Positions 1-8,752 of a stretch of DNA of 64,000 nt are shown piece after piece. Position 1 is the stretch's first letter, and every line of letters begins with the position of its first letter. Source of the DNA: Chloroflexota bacterium (GTDB lineage: Bacteria > Chloroflexota > Anaerolineae > B4-G1 > DUEL01). A model generated the notes under the pieces. That model had not been told where the DNA came from, made no database searches, and was given only the letters and a program-made list of their open reading frames with translations. The position numbers and the translations under genes are program-made. The stretch is from positions 124,001-188,000 of the forward strand of contig JADBJJ010000032.1 of NCBI GenBank assembly GCA_014874475.1, read 5' to 3'.

Positions 1-275
1 TCGGTCAGGTCCAGAGGAGCCTCCTCCCAGGCCGGAAACCCCCGAGGGTCCGGAAGATCGGGCACAAATAGCGAAGGAAGAGAGGCCCATATCTTGACAA
101 AAGGCGGATGCTCCTCCACCAGCCGATAATCGCCGGTCCGGAGGATACTGTAGCCGCTGGCCAGGTGCAGTCCTTCGTCAACCACCATAGAGGTAGACCG
201 GGCTGCATAAAGGGCCAGCGTCCACAACACCAGAAGTAGAAAAACGACCAACCAGTAGAACCGGGGAGATTTCAT
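1..275 (-). CDS. GT39-like membrane glycosyltransferase, N-terminal part (cut by window edge)
   Basis: An ATG on the minus strand at 275 opens a frame that stays open to the window edge (about 91 residues seen). One hydrophobic segment (residues about 6-24) is followed by a first extracytoplasmic loop with DEGLHLASGY and a GDYRLVEEHPP motif. This D-E...H/HPP pattern is typical of lipid-carrier dependent GT-C glycosyltransferases (ArnT/PMT-like, PF13231 group), which move sugars from polyprenyl phosphate outside the membrane. It starts 18 nt after the stop of the membrane glycosyltransferase upstream, so the two are likely cotranscribed. The C-terminal remainder is outside the window. Acceptor and sugar cannot be told from sequence. 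Confidence 0.75.
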   Translation of the reverse strand, partial: MKSPRFYWLVVFLLLVLWTLALYAARSTSMVVDEGLHLASGYSILRTGDYRLVEEHPPFVKIWASLPSLFVPDLPDPRGFPAWEEAPLDLT

Positions 276-293
276 AAAGTCCGAGTTCCGATT

Positions 294-2513
294 TTATGGC
301 CGCTCCGGCCAGATCGGGATTGCGGCATCCGGTATCCCGTTGCCCCCGATGGTCACCGGCAGACGGACACCGTCCTCCAGCCGGTAGAATCCTACTGCAA
401 TGCGTTTTCCCTCTACCAATCGGGGCAGGCGATGAACATCCAGAATCAAGTCTCCTGGCTTCCAGAGGGAGGTAGGGAACGCCCCACCCATTGGCGGCCC
501 ATCACCCGCTGCCAGCAGCGCACCAGAGGCATCATAGAGATGGACAAAAACGTGGTAATCTTCGGCCAGTGGAGCCAGGCTTTGCCAACACAGGGCAACC
601 TGTATACCGGTCTCATCGGTTACCACATTGGCATGGGTCAGCGCTACGTTCTCGCTCAGGCGGACCTCCGCAGTCAGACGGCCAGATTCGGGGCAAAGCG
701 GACTCTTCCCTGAAAGGCGAAGACGGTCTAATATCAGCCGATCGTCCGCGGGTACGCCGTTCAGGTATACCGGCAATCGCTGCGTACTATTGCCCTCGTA
801 GATGACCAGTTGCAGGTTCCAGCCCTGAGTGGGGAAGTCCATCGGTGGCAGGCGGAACCGGTAGCGGTCCCGGATGACCTCACCGGTCCGCCAGGCAGAG
901 GTGGGATAGTTCCCGCGGCCAGGCCAGGAGTCGTAGGTCCAGCGCAGGGTATCGTCGCCGGGGACCGGAGAGACCAGTTGAAGAGCCACGATGTAATCGT
1001 CCGTTATCGGCGCCGTGGCCTGCCAGTAGAGGGTAACATCCAGAAGATACTTCTCCGGTCGGGAGTTCAGGTCGTAACCCAGAAAACGGATGGCATTGCC
1101 GAAGCGCGCCTGAACGGAATGCTGGGGGTGCACGGCATCGGGATCCGCGTATCGGGACGGTGGAGCATAAAAAGCGGGAAAGATGTCGGCAACCGTCCAG
1201 AGGGCCAGAAGAGCCAGGGGAATAATCAATAACCGAATGACAAATGATGGAACGCGCAATGACTGATTCAGCAGAAAGGAAATCCCCAGAGCGAGGAGAG
1301 TGGCCACAGCCGGCAAGGCGGGGAAAAGGAGACGGCCACCAGGCGCCGGGGTCATCATATTCCAGCGGATCCAACCGACCAGGACCAGAAGGAACCAAGC
1401 CGCGAGGAAAACAGTTGGCCAGCGCTCCGCAGAGCGAAGTTTTCGCCAGTTCCAAAGCAGACCACCGATGCCGGCCAGAGTCAGGAAGGCGTAGAGGACG
1501 TAGAAGCCAGCAGGATAGAACGAACAGGGAATCTGTCCCCAGAACGAACGAAACACCAGTCCGGCCTCGTTCCACGGGTAAATCGGATTCTGGCGCAGGC
1601 CAACCAGTTCCAGCATAGGCGCCAGTGCGGTGGGATCGCCATAGAGGCGCCAGTTCCGCCAGAACCACCAACCGGAGAGAACAGCGGGCATGAGAATGAC
1701 CAGGGCCCAATGACCAGCGAGCGAAGCCCATGCTCGGAGACCAGCGCCCTGCCTGAAACGGTAAAAGTTGAACAGAACGACCAGCAGGGAAATGGGCAGC
1801 AGCAGCCAACCGCTCAGTTTGGAAAGCCCTGCCAACCCGATCAGGGAGCCCAGTAAGAGGGTACGCTGGACCGAGAGATTTTCCTGCCCGATTCGGACCA
1901 GCAGGTAGAGGCTCCAGGTCGCCAGAGGAGTTATCAGGTTGTCATTGTTCACGCCGCTGGCGACGAAGAGAAACTGGGGATTAAAGGCCACGATGGCGGT
2001 GGCAAGTGGCGCAATTCCCGGATAGGCGGGAAAGACTCGTCTTGCCAGTGCCCAGGTACCGAGAACAGTGAAGACCTGCAGGAGGGTAGACTCGATGCGC
2101 AGGATGTGAAGCATCAGGAGGGTACCCTGCCAGGGAAAATGCTCCCGATGGGGATTATGGTAAAAAATAGCCCGATTATCGTACAGGGAAGGGGCATTAG
2201 GCCCGCAGGCCACGCGAGGGTTGAACCGGACGTACATTTCCATATCCTCGGCCTGGAGCCCCAGAAGACGCACCAGCCCAGCGGATAGAAGATAGTACAG
2301 AGGGGGCTGAGATGCCTCCTGCCGATAGTGGTACACCTCAGCCTCAGAAGTCCCATGAACAGGGAGGTGACCCGTCTCGGCCACATAGCGGACAACACCA
2401 AAATGTTCTATTTCATCCAGATTTTCAAAAGGAGGAACGATGATCCCGTAAGCCAGGCTAAGTCCGATAAATGCGATCACCAGCGGGAGAACTTTCAAAA
2501 AAGAACGTTTCAT
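294..2513 (-). CDS. Large polytopic GT-C/DUF2142-like membrane glycosyltransferase
   Basis: 739 residues. A first TM helix (about 8-24) is followed by a loop with PPFENLDEIEHFGVVRY, an acidic D-E-x-x-H loop found in GT-C and DUF2142-like proteins. About ten further hydrophobic helices run to about residue 430. The last 300 residues are soluble and probably extracytoplasmic, with a beta-rich composition. The ATG is preceded by GGAGG five bases upstream, and a promoter (2546-2573) sits just upstream. It heads a minus-strand pair with the truncated GT39-like gene. Role inferred: transfer of a sugar from a polyprenyl-linked donor onto a cell-surface acceptor. A pure structural DUF2142 role without catalysis is the alternative. 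Confidence 0.7.
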   Translation of the reverse strand: MKRSFLKVLPLVIAFIGLSLAYGIIVPPFENLDEIEHFGVVRYVAETGHLPVHGTSEAEVYHYRQEASQPPLYYLLSAGLVRLLGLQAEDMEMYVRFNPRVACGPNAPSLYDNRAIFYHNPHREHFPWQGTLLMLHILRIESTLLQVFTVLGTWALARRVFPAYPGIAPLATAIVAFNPQFLFVASGVNNDNLITPLATWSLYLLVRIGQENLSVQRTLLLGSLIGLAGLSKLSGWLLLPISLLVVLFNFYRFRQGAGLRAWASLAGHWALVILMPAVLSGWWFWRNWRLYGDPTALAPMLELVGLRQNPIYPWNEAGLVFRSFWGQIPCSFYPAGFYVLYAFLTLAGIGGLLWNWRKLRSAERWPTVFLAAWFLLVLVGWIRWNMMTPAPGGRLLFPALPAVATLLALGISFLLNQSLRVPSFVIRLLIIPLALLALWTVADIFPAFYAPPSRYADPDAVHPQHSVQARFGNAIRFLGYDLNSRPEKYLLDVTLYWQATAPITDDYIVALQLVSPVPGDDTLRWTYDSWPGRGNYPTSAWRTGEVIRDRYRFRLPPMDFPTQGWNLQLVIYEGNSTQRLPVYLNGVPADDRLILDRLRLSGKSPLCPESGRLTAEVRLSENVALTHANVVTDETGIQVALCWQSLAPLAEDYHVFVHLYDASGALLAAGDGPPMGGAFPTSLWKPGDLILDVHRLPRLVEGKRIAVGFYRLEDGVRLPVTIGGNGIPDAAIPIWPERP

Positions 2514-2545
2514 TTATCCTCCGGGACAATGGACTGCGGAGAAAT

Positions 2546-2573
2546 ATTCTATCCCAGTTCTCTAAGATGACAA
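2546..2573 (-). promoter_or_regulatory. Sigma70-type promoter for the GT-C gene
   Basis: On the minus strand TTGTCA (2573-2568) and TAGAAT (2551-2546) are separated by 16 bases, about 30 bases upstream of the ATG at 2513. It lies back to back with the birA promoter, the two -35 boxes being only 4 bases apart. Confidence 0.55.
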
Positions 2574-2577
2574 GCCC

Positions 2578-2606
2578 TTGACGGAATTAATACGGCAGTG
2601 TAATAT
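2578..2606 (+). promoter_or_regulatory. Sigma70-type promoter for birA
   Basis: TTGACG (2578-2583) and TAATAT (2601-2606) with 17-base spacing. Transcription would begin near 2613, so an open frame beginning at 2578 cannot be the true gene start. This supports the ATG at 2644. Confidence 0.6.
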
Positions 2607-2643
2607 TAGCCAGAAAGTCCTCGCTGCAACCTGGTGTCGTGGA

Positions 2644-3405
2644 ATGAATCGCTTCTCATTTATCCGCATCCATCTGCCTTCCACCACATCCACCAACGAC
2701 GTGGCCCGAGACCTGGCCGCGCAGGGGGCACCGGAAGGGACGGTGGTCACCGCCGATTATCAGACCGCCGGACGGGGCCGCCTGGGCAGGCGCTGGCTTT
2801 CACCACCGAGCACCTGCCTGCTTTGCTCCCTCCTTTTTCGGCCCGCGTCCGATGCGGGGCTCCTCGCCCCGGCCACCGACCTGACCATGCTCTGTGCGTT
2901 GGCTGCCGCAGACTCCGTAGAGGCCACCGCCAGCCTCCCCGTCTCCCTGAAGTGGCCCAACGACCTCATCATCGTCCGGGGAGAATCCTGGCGGAAACTG
3001 GGGGGCATCCTGGCCGAAACCGGTTTCTCCGGCGACCGGTTGGAGTTCGTGGTCGTCGGAGTGGGGATCAACGTGAACGTCCCGGCGGAGGCTCTGCCTG
3101 ACCTGGCCCCCGACGCCACCAGTATTCTGGCCGAAACAGGCCGAATGACCGACCGGGATGCTCTGCTGGATTGGTTCCTGAACGAGGTAAAAGGCCGCTA
3201 CGAGCGGTGGAGGGCCGGAGAACGCCCTCGAACCGAATGGGCCGCCCGTCTGGCCACTCTGGGCCGGCCCGTGCGAGTGATCACGGCAGAAGGGGAACAG
3301 CACGGAATAGCCGAAGGAGTGGACGAGGAAGGCGCGCTTCTGTTACGCATCACCGACGGAAGCCTGCATCGGATTCGGGTCGGGGATGTCCTGCTAGCCC
3401 ATTAA
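2644..3405 (+). CDS. birA: Biotin--[acetyl-CoA-carboxylase] ligase
   Basis: 253 residues from the ATG downstream of the promoter. It activates biotin to biotinyl-AMP and transfers it to the lysine of biotin carboxyl carrier proteins in the cytoplasm. The N-terminus has the STNDVA motif (about 16-21), the biotin/ATP loop GRGRLGRRW (43-51) and KWPNDL (about 103-108). A small C-terminal SH3-like domain ends with HRIRVGDVLL. There is no N-terminal DNA-binding HTH, so it is a class I ligase without the repressor function of E. coli BirA. A candidate hairpin follows it. Confidence 0.93.
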   Translation: MNRFSFIRIHLPSTTSTNDVARDLAAQGAPEGTVVTADYQTAGRGRLGRRWLSPPSTCLLCSLLFRPASDAGLLAPATDLTMLCALAAADSVEATASLPVSLKWPNDLIIVRGESWRKLGGILAETGFSGDRLEFVVVGVGINVNVPAEALPDLAPDATSILAETGRMTDRDALLDWFLNEVKGRYERWRAGERPRTEWAARLATLGRPVRVITAEGEQHGIAEGVDEEGALLLRITDGSLHRIRVGDVLLAH

Positions 3406-3413
3406 TCTGTAGC

Positions 3414-3431
3414 ACAGGCCGCCAGGCCTGT
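3414..3431 (+). other. Short perfect hairpin after birA
   Basis: ACAGGCC, a four-base loop and GGCCTGT form a 7-bp stem just after the birA stop. There is no T-run, so it is not a classical terminator. It may be a weak terminator or an interspersed palindromic repeat unit. Confidence 0.35.
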
Positions 3432-3491
3432 CCTATTCCAGGTTAACAGCCGTCTCCTGGGGATGTGGCATTCCGAGAACCGGAGGTTATT

Positions 3492-3914
3492 ATGCGCGTG
3501 CGGCATGTGGACGGACAGTTTCTCATCCGACTGGAGGCCGAGGAAGAGGCGATAGCCACCTTGCGAGCATGGGCAACAGAACAAAGGGTAGGCTTTGCCG
3601 TGTTCTGGGCCATTGGCGCTATGCGTCGGGCCACACTGGGATACTTTGACACCACCGCCGCCCTCTACCGGCAGATTCCAGTGGAGGAACAGGTGGAAGT
3701 CCTGAGCATAACCGGCAACGTGGCTCTCGGAGAAGACGGTGCCCCCATCGTCCACGCCCATGCCATCCTGGGACGGGCCGACGGGAGCCTCGTGGGTGGA
3801 CACCTGATAGAGGGTTGGGTTTTCCCCATGTTAGAGGTAGTGGTTCGGGTGTTTCCGGAACCCGTATACCGCCGGGCCGATCCCACCACCGGCCTGACCC
3901 TCTGGGACCTGTAG
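3492..3914 (+). CDS. PPC (DUF296) domain protein
   Basis: 140 residues. The sequence follows the PPC/DUF296 fold: a first strand MRVRHVDGQFLIRLEAEEE, then GFAVFWAIGAMRRATLGYFD, and the HAHAILGRADGSLVGGHLIE segment. Bacterial DUF296 proteins are small trimeric proteins of uncertain function, and plant homologues bind AT-rich DNA. The start at 3492 is chosen because GGAGG lies five bases upstream (3482-3486). The upstream ATG at 3465 has no such site. It follows birA on the same strand by about 90 bases. Confidence 0.85.
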   Translation: MRVRHVDGQFLIRLEAEEEAIATLRAWATEQRVGFAVFWAIGAMRRATLGYFDTTAALYRQIPVEEQVEVLSITGNVALGEDGAPIVHAHAILGRADGSLVGGHLIEGWVFPMLEVVVRVFPEPVYRRADPTTGLTLWDL

Positions 3915-3935
3915 AAGCGACTCCCGTAAATTGCC

Positions 3936-4928
3936 TTATCGCTTCGGCACCACCTTCAGAATCGCACCGGGGTGAATGGTGAAATCCGGCCCGAGGTTGT
4001 TCAGAGCCGCCAGTTCCTCCACCGTCATCCCGAAGCGATGAGCGATGGAGTAGGCCGTATCGCCGGGCCGGACATAGTAGCCGTATCCTCCGCCAGGAGC
4101 CGGCACCGGGACCAGCACCATCGTCCCCGCCTGGACCTGCCGGGGGTCGGCGATGTTGCTGGCCGCGGCGATCGCCTGAGCCGTCGTGCCAAACTTCAGC
4201 CCGATCCGGAAGAGATTCTCTCCCCGCCCCACAACGTAGTAAATGCCTCCTGTCCCCGACGCTACAGGGGTCATCGCCGGCGCCGGCTGAGGGGTCGCCG
4301 GAGGTGGAGTTTCCTCCGTTGGCAACGGCGCCGCACCACTGATAGTGATAGACCCGTCCGCCAGGGGGACCACCGAAACCGGGTTGCCGTCCCCGTCCTG
4401 AGCCACCGCCGACTCAATTCTGAGCGCGGTGGTCCCCGGCGCAATAGCCTGCAACGACAAAGAGACCAGGATGCCCACATCCTTTGCTTCTGCATCGGGT
4501 ATGACCGCCGCGTGGTAAATCAGGCGATTCCCCTCCACCCTGTTCTCAAGAACCAGGCCCATCAGATCGCCTGGAGTGGCCTGAATCCCCTCCGCCGCCG
4601 GGTCTGCGTCCACCATCTGGACCAGCAGCGGATCAAAACTCACCTCCAGAGAGAGCAAACCCACTCCTCCCACCCCATCCGCCCAGACCTGGATAGTGGC
4701 CATCTCCCCGACCTCCAGCGAAACACTGGCCGGATTCAGGTATAAACTGGGGGAACGCTCCGCTGTCGGTACTTCTTCAGAGAAGATGTCAAGAGGGACG
4801 GAGATGGTGACGGGGGGCGGCAGTTCCTCCTCCGGAATAGCAGTAGGGGCAGGGGGCGATCCGGCACAACCGGTCAGAATGAGGAGCCCCAGCCCTCCAA
4901 TCATCCAGCGAACGATGACGCGAGACAC
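3936..4928 (-). CDS. Lipoprotein with cohesin-like domain and two LysM domains
   Basis: 330 residues. The signal sequence ends in the lipobox LTGC with Cys21, so the protein should be lipid-anchored outside the membrane. Residues about 63-195 look like a cohesin/carbohydrate-binding type beta-sandwich (SVSLEVGEMATIQVWADG, LSLEVSFDP). A Pro/Thr linker follows, then LysM 1 (about 229-273, YYVVGRGENLFRIGLKFGTT) and LysM 2 (about 283-327, YYVRPGDTAYSIAHRFGMT). LysM binds peptidoglycan or related glycans, so a cell-wall tethering role is inferred. It starts one base after the rsmA stop and is probably cotranscribed with it. Confidence 0.85.
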   Translation of the reverse strand: MSRVIVRWMIGGLGLLILTGCAGSPPAPTAIPEEELPPPVTISVPLDIFSEEVPTAERSPSLYLNPASVSLEVGEMATIQVWADGVGGVGLLSLEVSFDPLLVQMVDADPAAEGIQATPGDLMGLVLENRVEGNRLIYHAAVIPDAEAKDVGILVSLSLQAIAPGTTALRIESAVAQDGDGNPVSVVPLADGSITISGAAPLPTEETPPPATPQPAPAMTPVASGTGGIYYVVGRGENLFRIGLKFGTTAQAIAAASNIADPRQVQAGTMVLVPVPAPGGGYGYYVRPGDTAYSIAHRFGMTVEELAALNNLGPDFTIHPGAILKVVPKR

Positions 4929-4929
4929 G

Positions 4930-5766
4930 TTATCCCTCCTGTAACTCGTTGCGGGTCAACACGCGGGACAGTCGGGCCCAGTCCTCCAGCGAAAGCCGTT
5001 CCGCCCGGGTGCGCGGGTCTATGCCTGCCCTCCGAAGCCCGTCGGCCGCTTTCTCGGAGGGGATACCCAGTCCACCTGCCAGACTGTTGATCAGTTGCTT
5101 GCGAGGTTGAGAAAAGCCAGCCCGGACCACCTGAAAGAACCAGGCCACATCTGCCACATCCTTTGGTGGCTGAGGATGACGGTCTATCCTCACCACCGCC
5201 GACTCTACCTCCGGCGGGGGGTAGAAGGCGCCGGGCCGGAGTCGGAACAACAGTTGTGGGCGACCGTAAAACTGGACACTGACCGCCAGCAGACTCATCC
5301 GTCTGCCCCGGGCCACGATCCGCTCCGCCACTTCCCGCTGGACGGTCACAACCATCCGCCGGGGGGGTGTTTGCGCCTCTAAAAGGTGCCGGAGCACCGC
5401 TGACGTAATGGCGTAGGGCAGATTGGCCACGACTTTGTACGGCTCCTCCCCCATCAATTCGGATGGGTTCAGGGCCAGGATGTCCCCTGAGACCAGACGG
5501 ATGTTCGGTAGATCGGCCAGTTCAACCTCCAGAACGGGGAGAAACCGTCGGTCAATCTCCACCGCGACGATCCGTCTGGCTTCTATGGCCAGAAGCCGGG
5601 TCAGATTCCCTACTCCCGCCCCAATCTCCAGGACGGTATCCTCCGCCGTCAACTCTGCAGCGGCCACGATGCGGGCCAGGGCCCGCGCGTCCACCAGAAA
5701 ATGCTGGCCCAGTTCCCGACGGGGCTCCAAATTGTAGCGGCGGAGGATCTCCCGGACGTCACTCAT
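4930..5766 (-). CDS. rsmA: 16S rRNA (adenine1518-N6/adenine1519-N6)-dimethyltransferase
   Basis: 278 residues from the ATG reading MSDVREILRR. KsgA/RsmA dimethylates two adjacent adenines in the 3'-terminal hairpin of 16S rRNA late in 30S assembly. Visible motifs: ELGQHFLVD near the N-terminus, the SAM-binding VLEIGAGVGNLT, an acidic VAVEIDRRF, and the catalytic NLPYAIT. The C-terminus has the usual small helical domain (RAGFSQPRKQLINSL). The frame remains open upstream to 5847, but those residues are not family-like. An alternative ATG two codons upstream (5772) is possible. Confidence 0.95.
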   Translation of the reverse strand: MSDVREILRRYNLEPRRELGQHFLVDARALARIVAAAELTAEDTVLEIGAGVGNLTRLLAIEARRIVAVEIDRRFLPVLEVELADLPNIRLVSGDILALNPSELMGEEPYKVVANLPYAITSAVLRHLLEAQTPPRRMVVTVQREVAERIVARGRRMSLLAVSVQFYGRPQLLFRLRPGAFYPPPEVESAVVRIDRHPQPPKDVADVAWFFQVVRAGFSQPRKQLINSLAGGLGIPSEKAADGLRRAGIDPRTRAERLSLEDWARLSRVLTRNELQEG

Positions 5767-5858
5767 AGGCATTACCCGCTGCCGCTTGGAGTTTTCAATG
5801 CCGCTTCGCTTCGCTCCGGAATACGGCACGAAACGAAGGGCTACCATTATAAACCGTA

Positions 5859-7250
5859 TCAGTTCAGGATGTACGGAATCTGATCGGGGGGCGGTACAGG
5901 AGTAAGGATATAGACGTCTACCCAGCGATACCAGAGGATCAGGTCGTCATCGTTGTATCCCAGGTCAATCCGCCGCCCCTTGATGGCACCACCGGTATCC
6001 GCCGCAAACCCGATGCCGTAGCCAGGGACGTAGACGCGGGAGCGGAGCGGAATCACGCGCGGGTCCACAGCGACGATGCCCCGCCGCATAGGCAAGCCCA
6101 AACGGGTATAGCCGTAGTAGGGACTGGTCTTGGGCACCCCCGCCGTGGACGCACTGTAGGAGGTCGCTAGCATCCGGATGACTCGCCAGTACTCCACCGT
6201 GCCTTCAGGGGTATCCAGTTGTCGGACGACGATCTTTGTCCCGTAGCCGATGATTTTATCTGCCGGCGGCACGGCGACGTACTGATCTTCCAGAGAGCGA
6301 GCGACCTCTACGCCGTTCTCGTAGCGCACCCGCCAGCGCCGTTGGAGAATGCCCGCTGCGCCCTCCTGGATCAGCCGCCGATGGTCTATCTCCAGTTCGG
6401 GGTCTGGCTGCCAGCGCACCGAATAAGGGATCGGTTCCTGCTGGACCAGGAACGCTTCTGCCACCCGAACCACCTGGACGACGGTCTCTTCGCCCAGGGG
6501 AGTCTCCGGTGACGGGTTGGTGTAGTCCTGACCGACCAGGACGATGCCCAGGTCGGCCAGCACCTCCCCTACCCCGCTGCGGTGAGTCCGGGTGCGAATG
6601 GTCTTTCCGTCTACCAGTACCGTAACCGGTCGGGAGCGCTCCAGGTAGATATGCATCCCGGCGGAGACCGGCTGTCCCAGATCGGGCCGGACGCTGTCGG
6701 CCCGATAGAGGGCCAGTCCGAGTTCTTCCAGCGCCTGTCCGACCGTCGGCGCGGCTGTGAAAAAGGAGATAGCCCGACCGCCCTCGTGAAGGGTCACCGG
6801 CACCGCGCGGGCGACCTGGATCAGCCGATCACCCACGCAGTCCGGTATGGCTGTTGATTCGCAGGAGGCGACGGTGACCCGGTCAACAGGTTGGAGAGAG
6901 ATGCCGGCCTCGGTCAAAATCTGGTCGGTAGTGGTGGCATGCATCCAGATCGTCCAGGTCTGCCCATCAGCCTGGATGGTCACCGGGCGGGCCCGGGAGA
7001 CGGTCACAGACATCCCCGGCTGCAGGATCGTCTCGGGGGCCGGCTCCACAATGTCCTCGGGACGGAGGCTCAGGCCAACGTCCAGCAGCAACGCGCCGAC
7101 TGTCTGCTGATGGGTACGGACTGGGCGGGCCTCTCCGTCCACGACCAAGGTGACCCGAATCGCATCAGCCTGGTAGGTCGCGGCCAACCCACCCACTAAT
7201 AGCAAAACCGCCAGGGCCACCGCGCCCTGAATCATCCAGTTCCAGTTCAT
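5859..7250 (-). CDS. DUF348/G5/3D-domain cell-wall protein (YabE/YuiC-like)
   Basis: 463 residues from the ATG reading MNWNWMIQ. An N-terminal TM segment (about 6-26) is followed by three DUF348-type repeats (each with RPVRTHQQTVGALL-like sequence) and a G5-like stretch. The C-terminal 3D domain has VDPRVIPLRSRVYVPGYG and DTGGAIKGRRIDLG; the Asp residues (three Ds) are thought to form the active centre of MltA-like and Rpf-like glycan-cleaving enzymes. A peptidoglycan-remodelling role is inferred. The longer frame to 7349 is rejected because it runs into the SRP RNA gene. Confidence 0.85.
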   Translation of the reverse strand: MNWNWMIQGAVALAVLLLVGGLAATYQADAIRVTLVVDGEARPVRTHQQTVGALLLDVGLSLRPEDIVEPAPETILQPGMSVTVSRARPVTIQADGQTWTIWMHATTTDQILTEAGISLQPVDRVTVASCESTAIPDCVGDRLIQVARAVPVTLHEGGRAISFFTAAPTVGQALEELGLALYRADSVRPDLGQPVSAGMHIYLERSRPVTVLVDGKTIRTRTHRSGVGEVLADLGIVLVGQDYTNPSPETPLGEETVVQVVRVAEAFLVQQEPIPYSVRWQPDPELEIDHRRLIQEGAAGILQRRWRVRYENGVEVARSLEDQYVAVPPADKIIGYGTKIVVRQLDTPEGTVEYWRVIRMLATSYSASTAGVPKTSPYYGYTRLGLPMRRGIVAVDPRVIPLRSRVYVPGYGIGFAADTGGAIKGRRIDLGYNDDDLILWYRWVDVYILTPVPPPDQIPYILN

Positions 7251-7282
7251 ACTGCGTGGTCTGTCGTCCGTGGTAACAAAAA

Positions 7283-7551
7283 TGGCCGTGCACCTTCTGT
7301 CGAGCCTGGCCGCCGGGCCGCCTTCGGCCATTCGGCTCCGGGCAGGCACTCCTGCGGCACCCAGGAGGGACTCCGTACCGTTGCTTCCTCCCAGACCTGG
7401 CGGGGTTTGGAGGCTCCTGCCGCGCAGGACCCACCGTTCAGCACCTCTGACCGAAGGGGTTTCCGACGACGTGAGCCCTCGAGAAGGAATTCAACCCCGC
7501 TATGGCGGATTGCGGGTACAGGGCACCGCCAGCTCCCCGTCTAGCACGGCC
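7283..7551 (-). ncRNA. ffs: Signal recognition particle RNA, long bacterial (Alu-containing) type
   Basis: About 269 nt. The conserved apical SRP54-binding domain is at 7378-7399, minus strand: CAGGTCTGGGAGGAAGCAAC. Flanking arms include GGTGGGTCCTGCGCGGCAGG and GGGTGCCGCAGGAGTGCCTG. The 5' end (GGCCGTGCTAGACGGGG) pairs with the 3' end (GGTGCACGGCC), and the 5' region TGGCGGTGCCCTGTACCCGC matches the Alu-type 5' domain known from Bacillus scRNA. A consensus promoter places the transcript start at 7551. The RNA forms the SRP with Ffh for membrane-protein targeting. Ends are accurate to a few bases. Confidence 0.93.
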
Positions 7552-7557
7552 GTTTTC

Positions 7558-7585
7558 ATGTTACCGCAGGATGGGGGATTGTCAA
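7558..7585 (-). promoter_or_regulatory. Promoter of the SRP RNA gene
   Basis: On the minus strand TTGACA (7585-7580) and TAACAT (7563-7558) with a 16-base spacer. The expected start, 6-7 bases downstream, coincides with the 5' end of the SRP RNA helix. Confidence 0.75.
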
Positions 7586-7615
7586 GCGCGACCCCCCTCT
7601 TCTGCCGCCGCTCGT

Positions 7616-8752
7616 TCACGGCAAATCTGACAGGTTGACCATACTCCGATACACATCCAGGGTTATGGCGGCTGTCTGCTCCCAGGAGAAGCGCGCGGCC
7701 TGCCGCAGTCCTTTTTCCCTCATCCCCTCCCATCTCGCCTTGTCCTCCAGCAGGTCTGCCATTGCCGTCGCCAGGGCTTGGATGTCGGTGGGGTCCACCA
7801 GGAGCGCCGCGTCTCCGGCCACTTCGGGCAGGCTGGAGGTATTGGAGCAGATCACTGGCACGCCGCAAGCCATTGCTTCCAGCACCGGTAGGCCAAAGCC
7901 TTCATACAGGCTGGGGAAAACGAAGAGCGTCGCCGCGCTGTAGAGGGCGGGGAGGTCGGCCTCGGGCACAGGCCCAAGCCAGATGACGTTATCAAGGCCG
8001 AGCGCCTCGGCGCGCCGGCGGGGTTCGGGATAGCGGTGCTCCCAGGCACCAGCAACTACCAGCGTAAAGCGTAACGCGCAATGTGTAATGCGCGACCAGG
8101 CCTCAACCAGGTTGACCAGGTTCTTGTGGGGTTTGTTGCTGCCCAGATAGAGGACATACTGGTCTGGGAGACCGTAGCAGGCGCGGACGGTGGCGATAGT
8201 TTCTGGCGGTTGGGGACAAAAGGCAGGGTCTGCTGACAACGGCACCACGAGGACTCTATCGGATGAGATTGCAAAGTGGCGCAGAAGGTCATAGCGGGTC
8301 GCTTCCGAGATGGCAATCACACAGCGTGCGGTCTGTAGAGCCAGCATCAGAGCCCAGCGGAACAGCAGGCGAGCCCGGGCTGTACTGTACTGCGGGAACA
8401 GCAAAGGGATCAGATCGTACACAGTGAGCACGGTGGGGACGCCGAGACGGTAGGGCATCAGGTAGTACGGGCTATGGTAGAGGTCGGCTCGCAGGCGAGC
8501 CAGGAGGCGGGGGAGTGCCCACTGCTGGCGGAAGGAGAAAGGAGAAAGGGGCACATCCACCACCTGCACCCGCTCCCCGGCCAGGGCGGAGAAGTCCCAA
8601 GGGGACGGTTGGGTAGGGTCGCGCAGGAGGGTCAGCCGCTCATCCCGGCCCAGGAGCGGGCGCAGCGCCCGGGCCAGATTGACCCCGTACCGGCCAATGC
8701 CGGGGAAGTGAGCGGTCACAGTGCGGGCATCCAGGACGTAGTGGGGGCTCAT
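7616..8752 (-). CDS. GT4 family glycosyltransferase
   Basis: 378 residues, GT-B fold. The N-terminal half has the glycine-rich loop GIGRYGVNLARAL and VLTVYDLIPLLFP. The C-terminal half has the nucleotide-sugar domain with YVLYLGSNKPHKNLVNLVEAW and the EX7E-type signature [20 protein letters not shown]. It transfers a sugar from an NDP- or GDP-activated donor in the cytoplasm, probably mannose or a similar sugar, during surface glycan assembly. Its start overlaps the stop of the DUF2723 gene (ATGA). A short tandem-like stretch rich in ATTACGC-type words encodes ITHCALRFTL at about 8060-8095, the same place where a paralogue carries another insert. Confidence 0.9.
   Translation of the reverse strand: MSPHYVLDARTVTAHFPGIGRYGVNLARALRPLLGRDERLTLLRDPTQPSPWDFSALAGERVQVVDVPLSPFSFRQQWALPRLLARLRADLYHSPYYLMPYRLGVPTVLTVYDLIPLLFPQYSTARARLLFRWALMLALQTARCVIAISEATRYDLLRHFAISSDRVLVVPLSADPAFCPQPPETIATVRACYGLPDQYVLYLGSNKPHKNLVNLVEAWSRITHCALRFTLVVAGAWEHRYPEPRRRAEALGLDNVIWLGPVPEADLPALYSAATLFVFPSLYEGFGLPVLEAMACGVPVICSNTSSLPEVAGDAALLVDPTDIQALATAMADLLEDKARWEGMREKGLRQAARFSWEQTAAITLDVYRSMVNLSDLP

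Noticed and set aside
880-1809. 309-residue minus-strand frame inside the GT-C gene
   Set aside because: Shifted frame of the membrane glycosyltransferase, low-complexity and without motifs.
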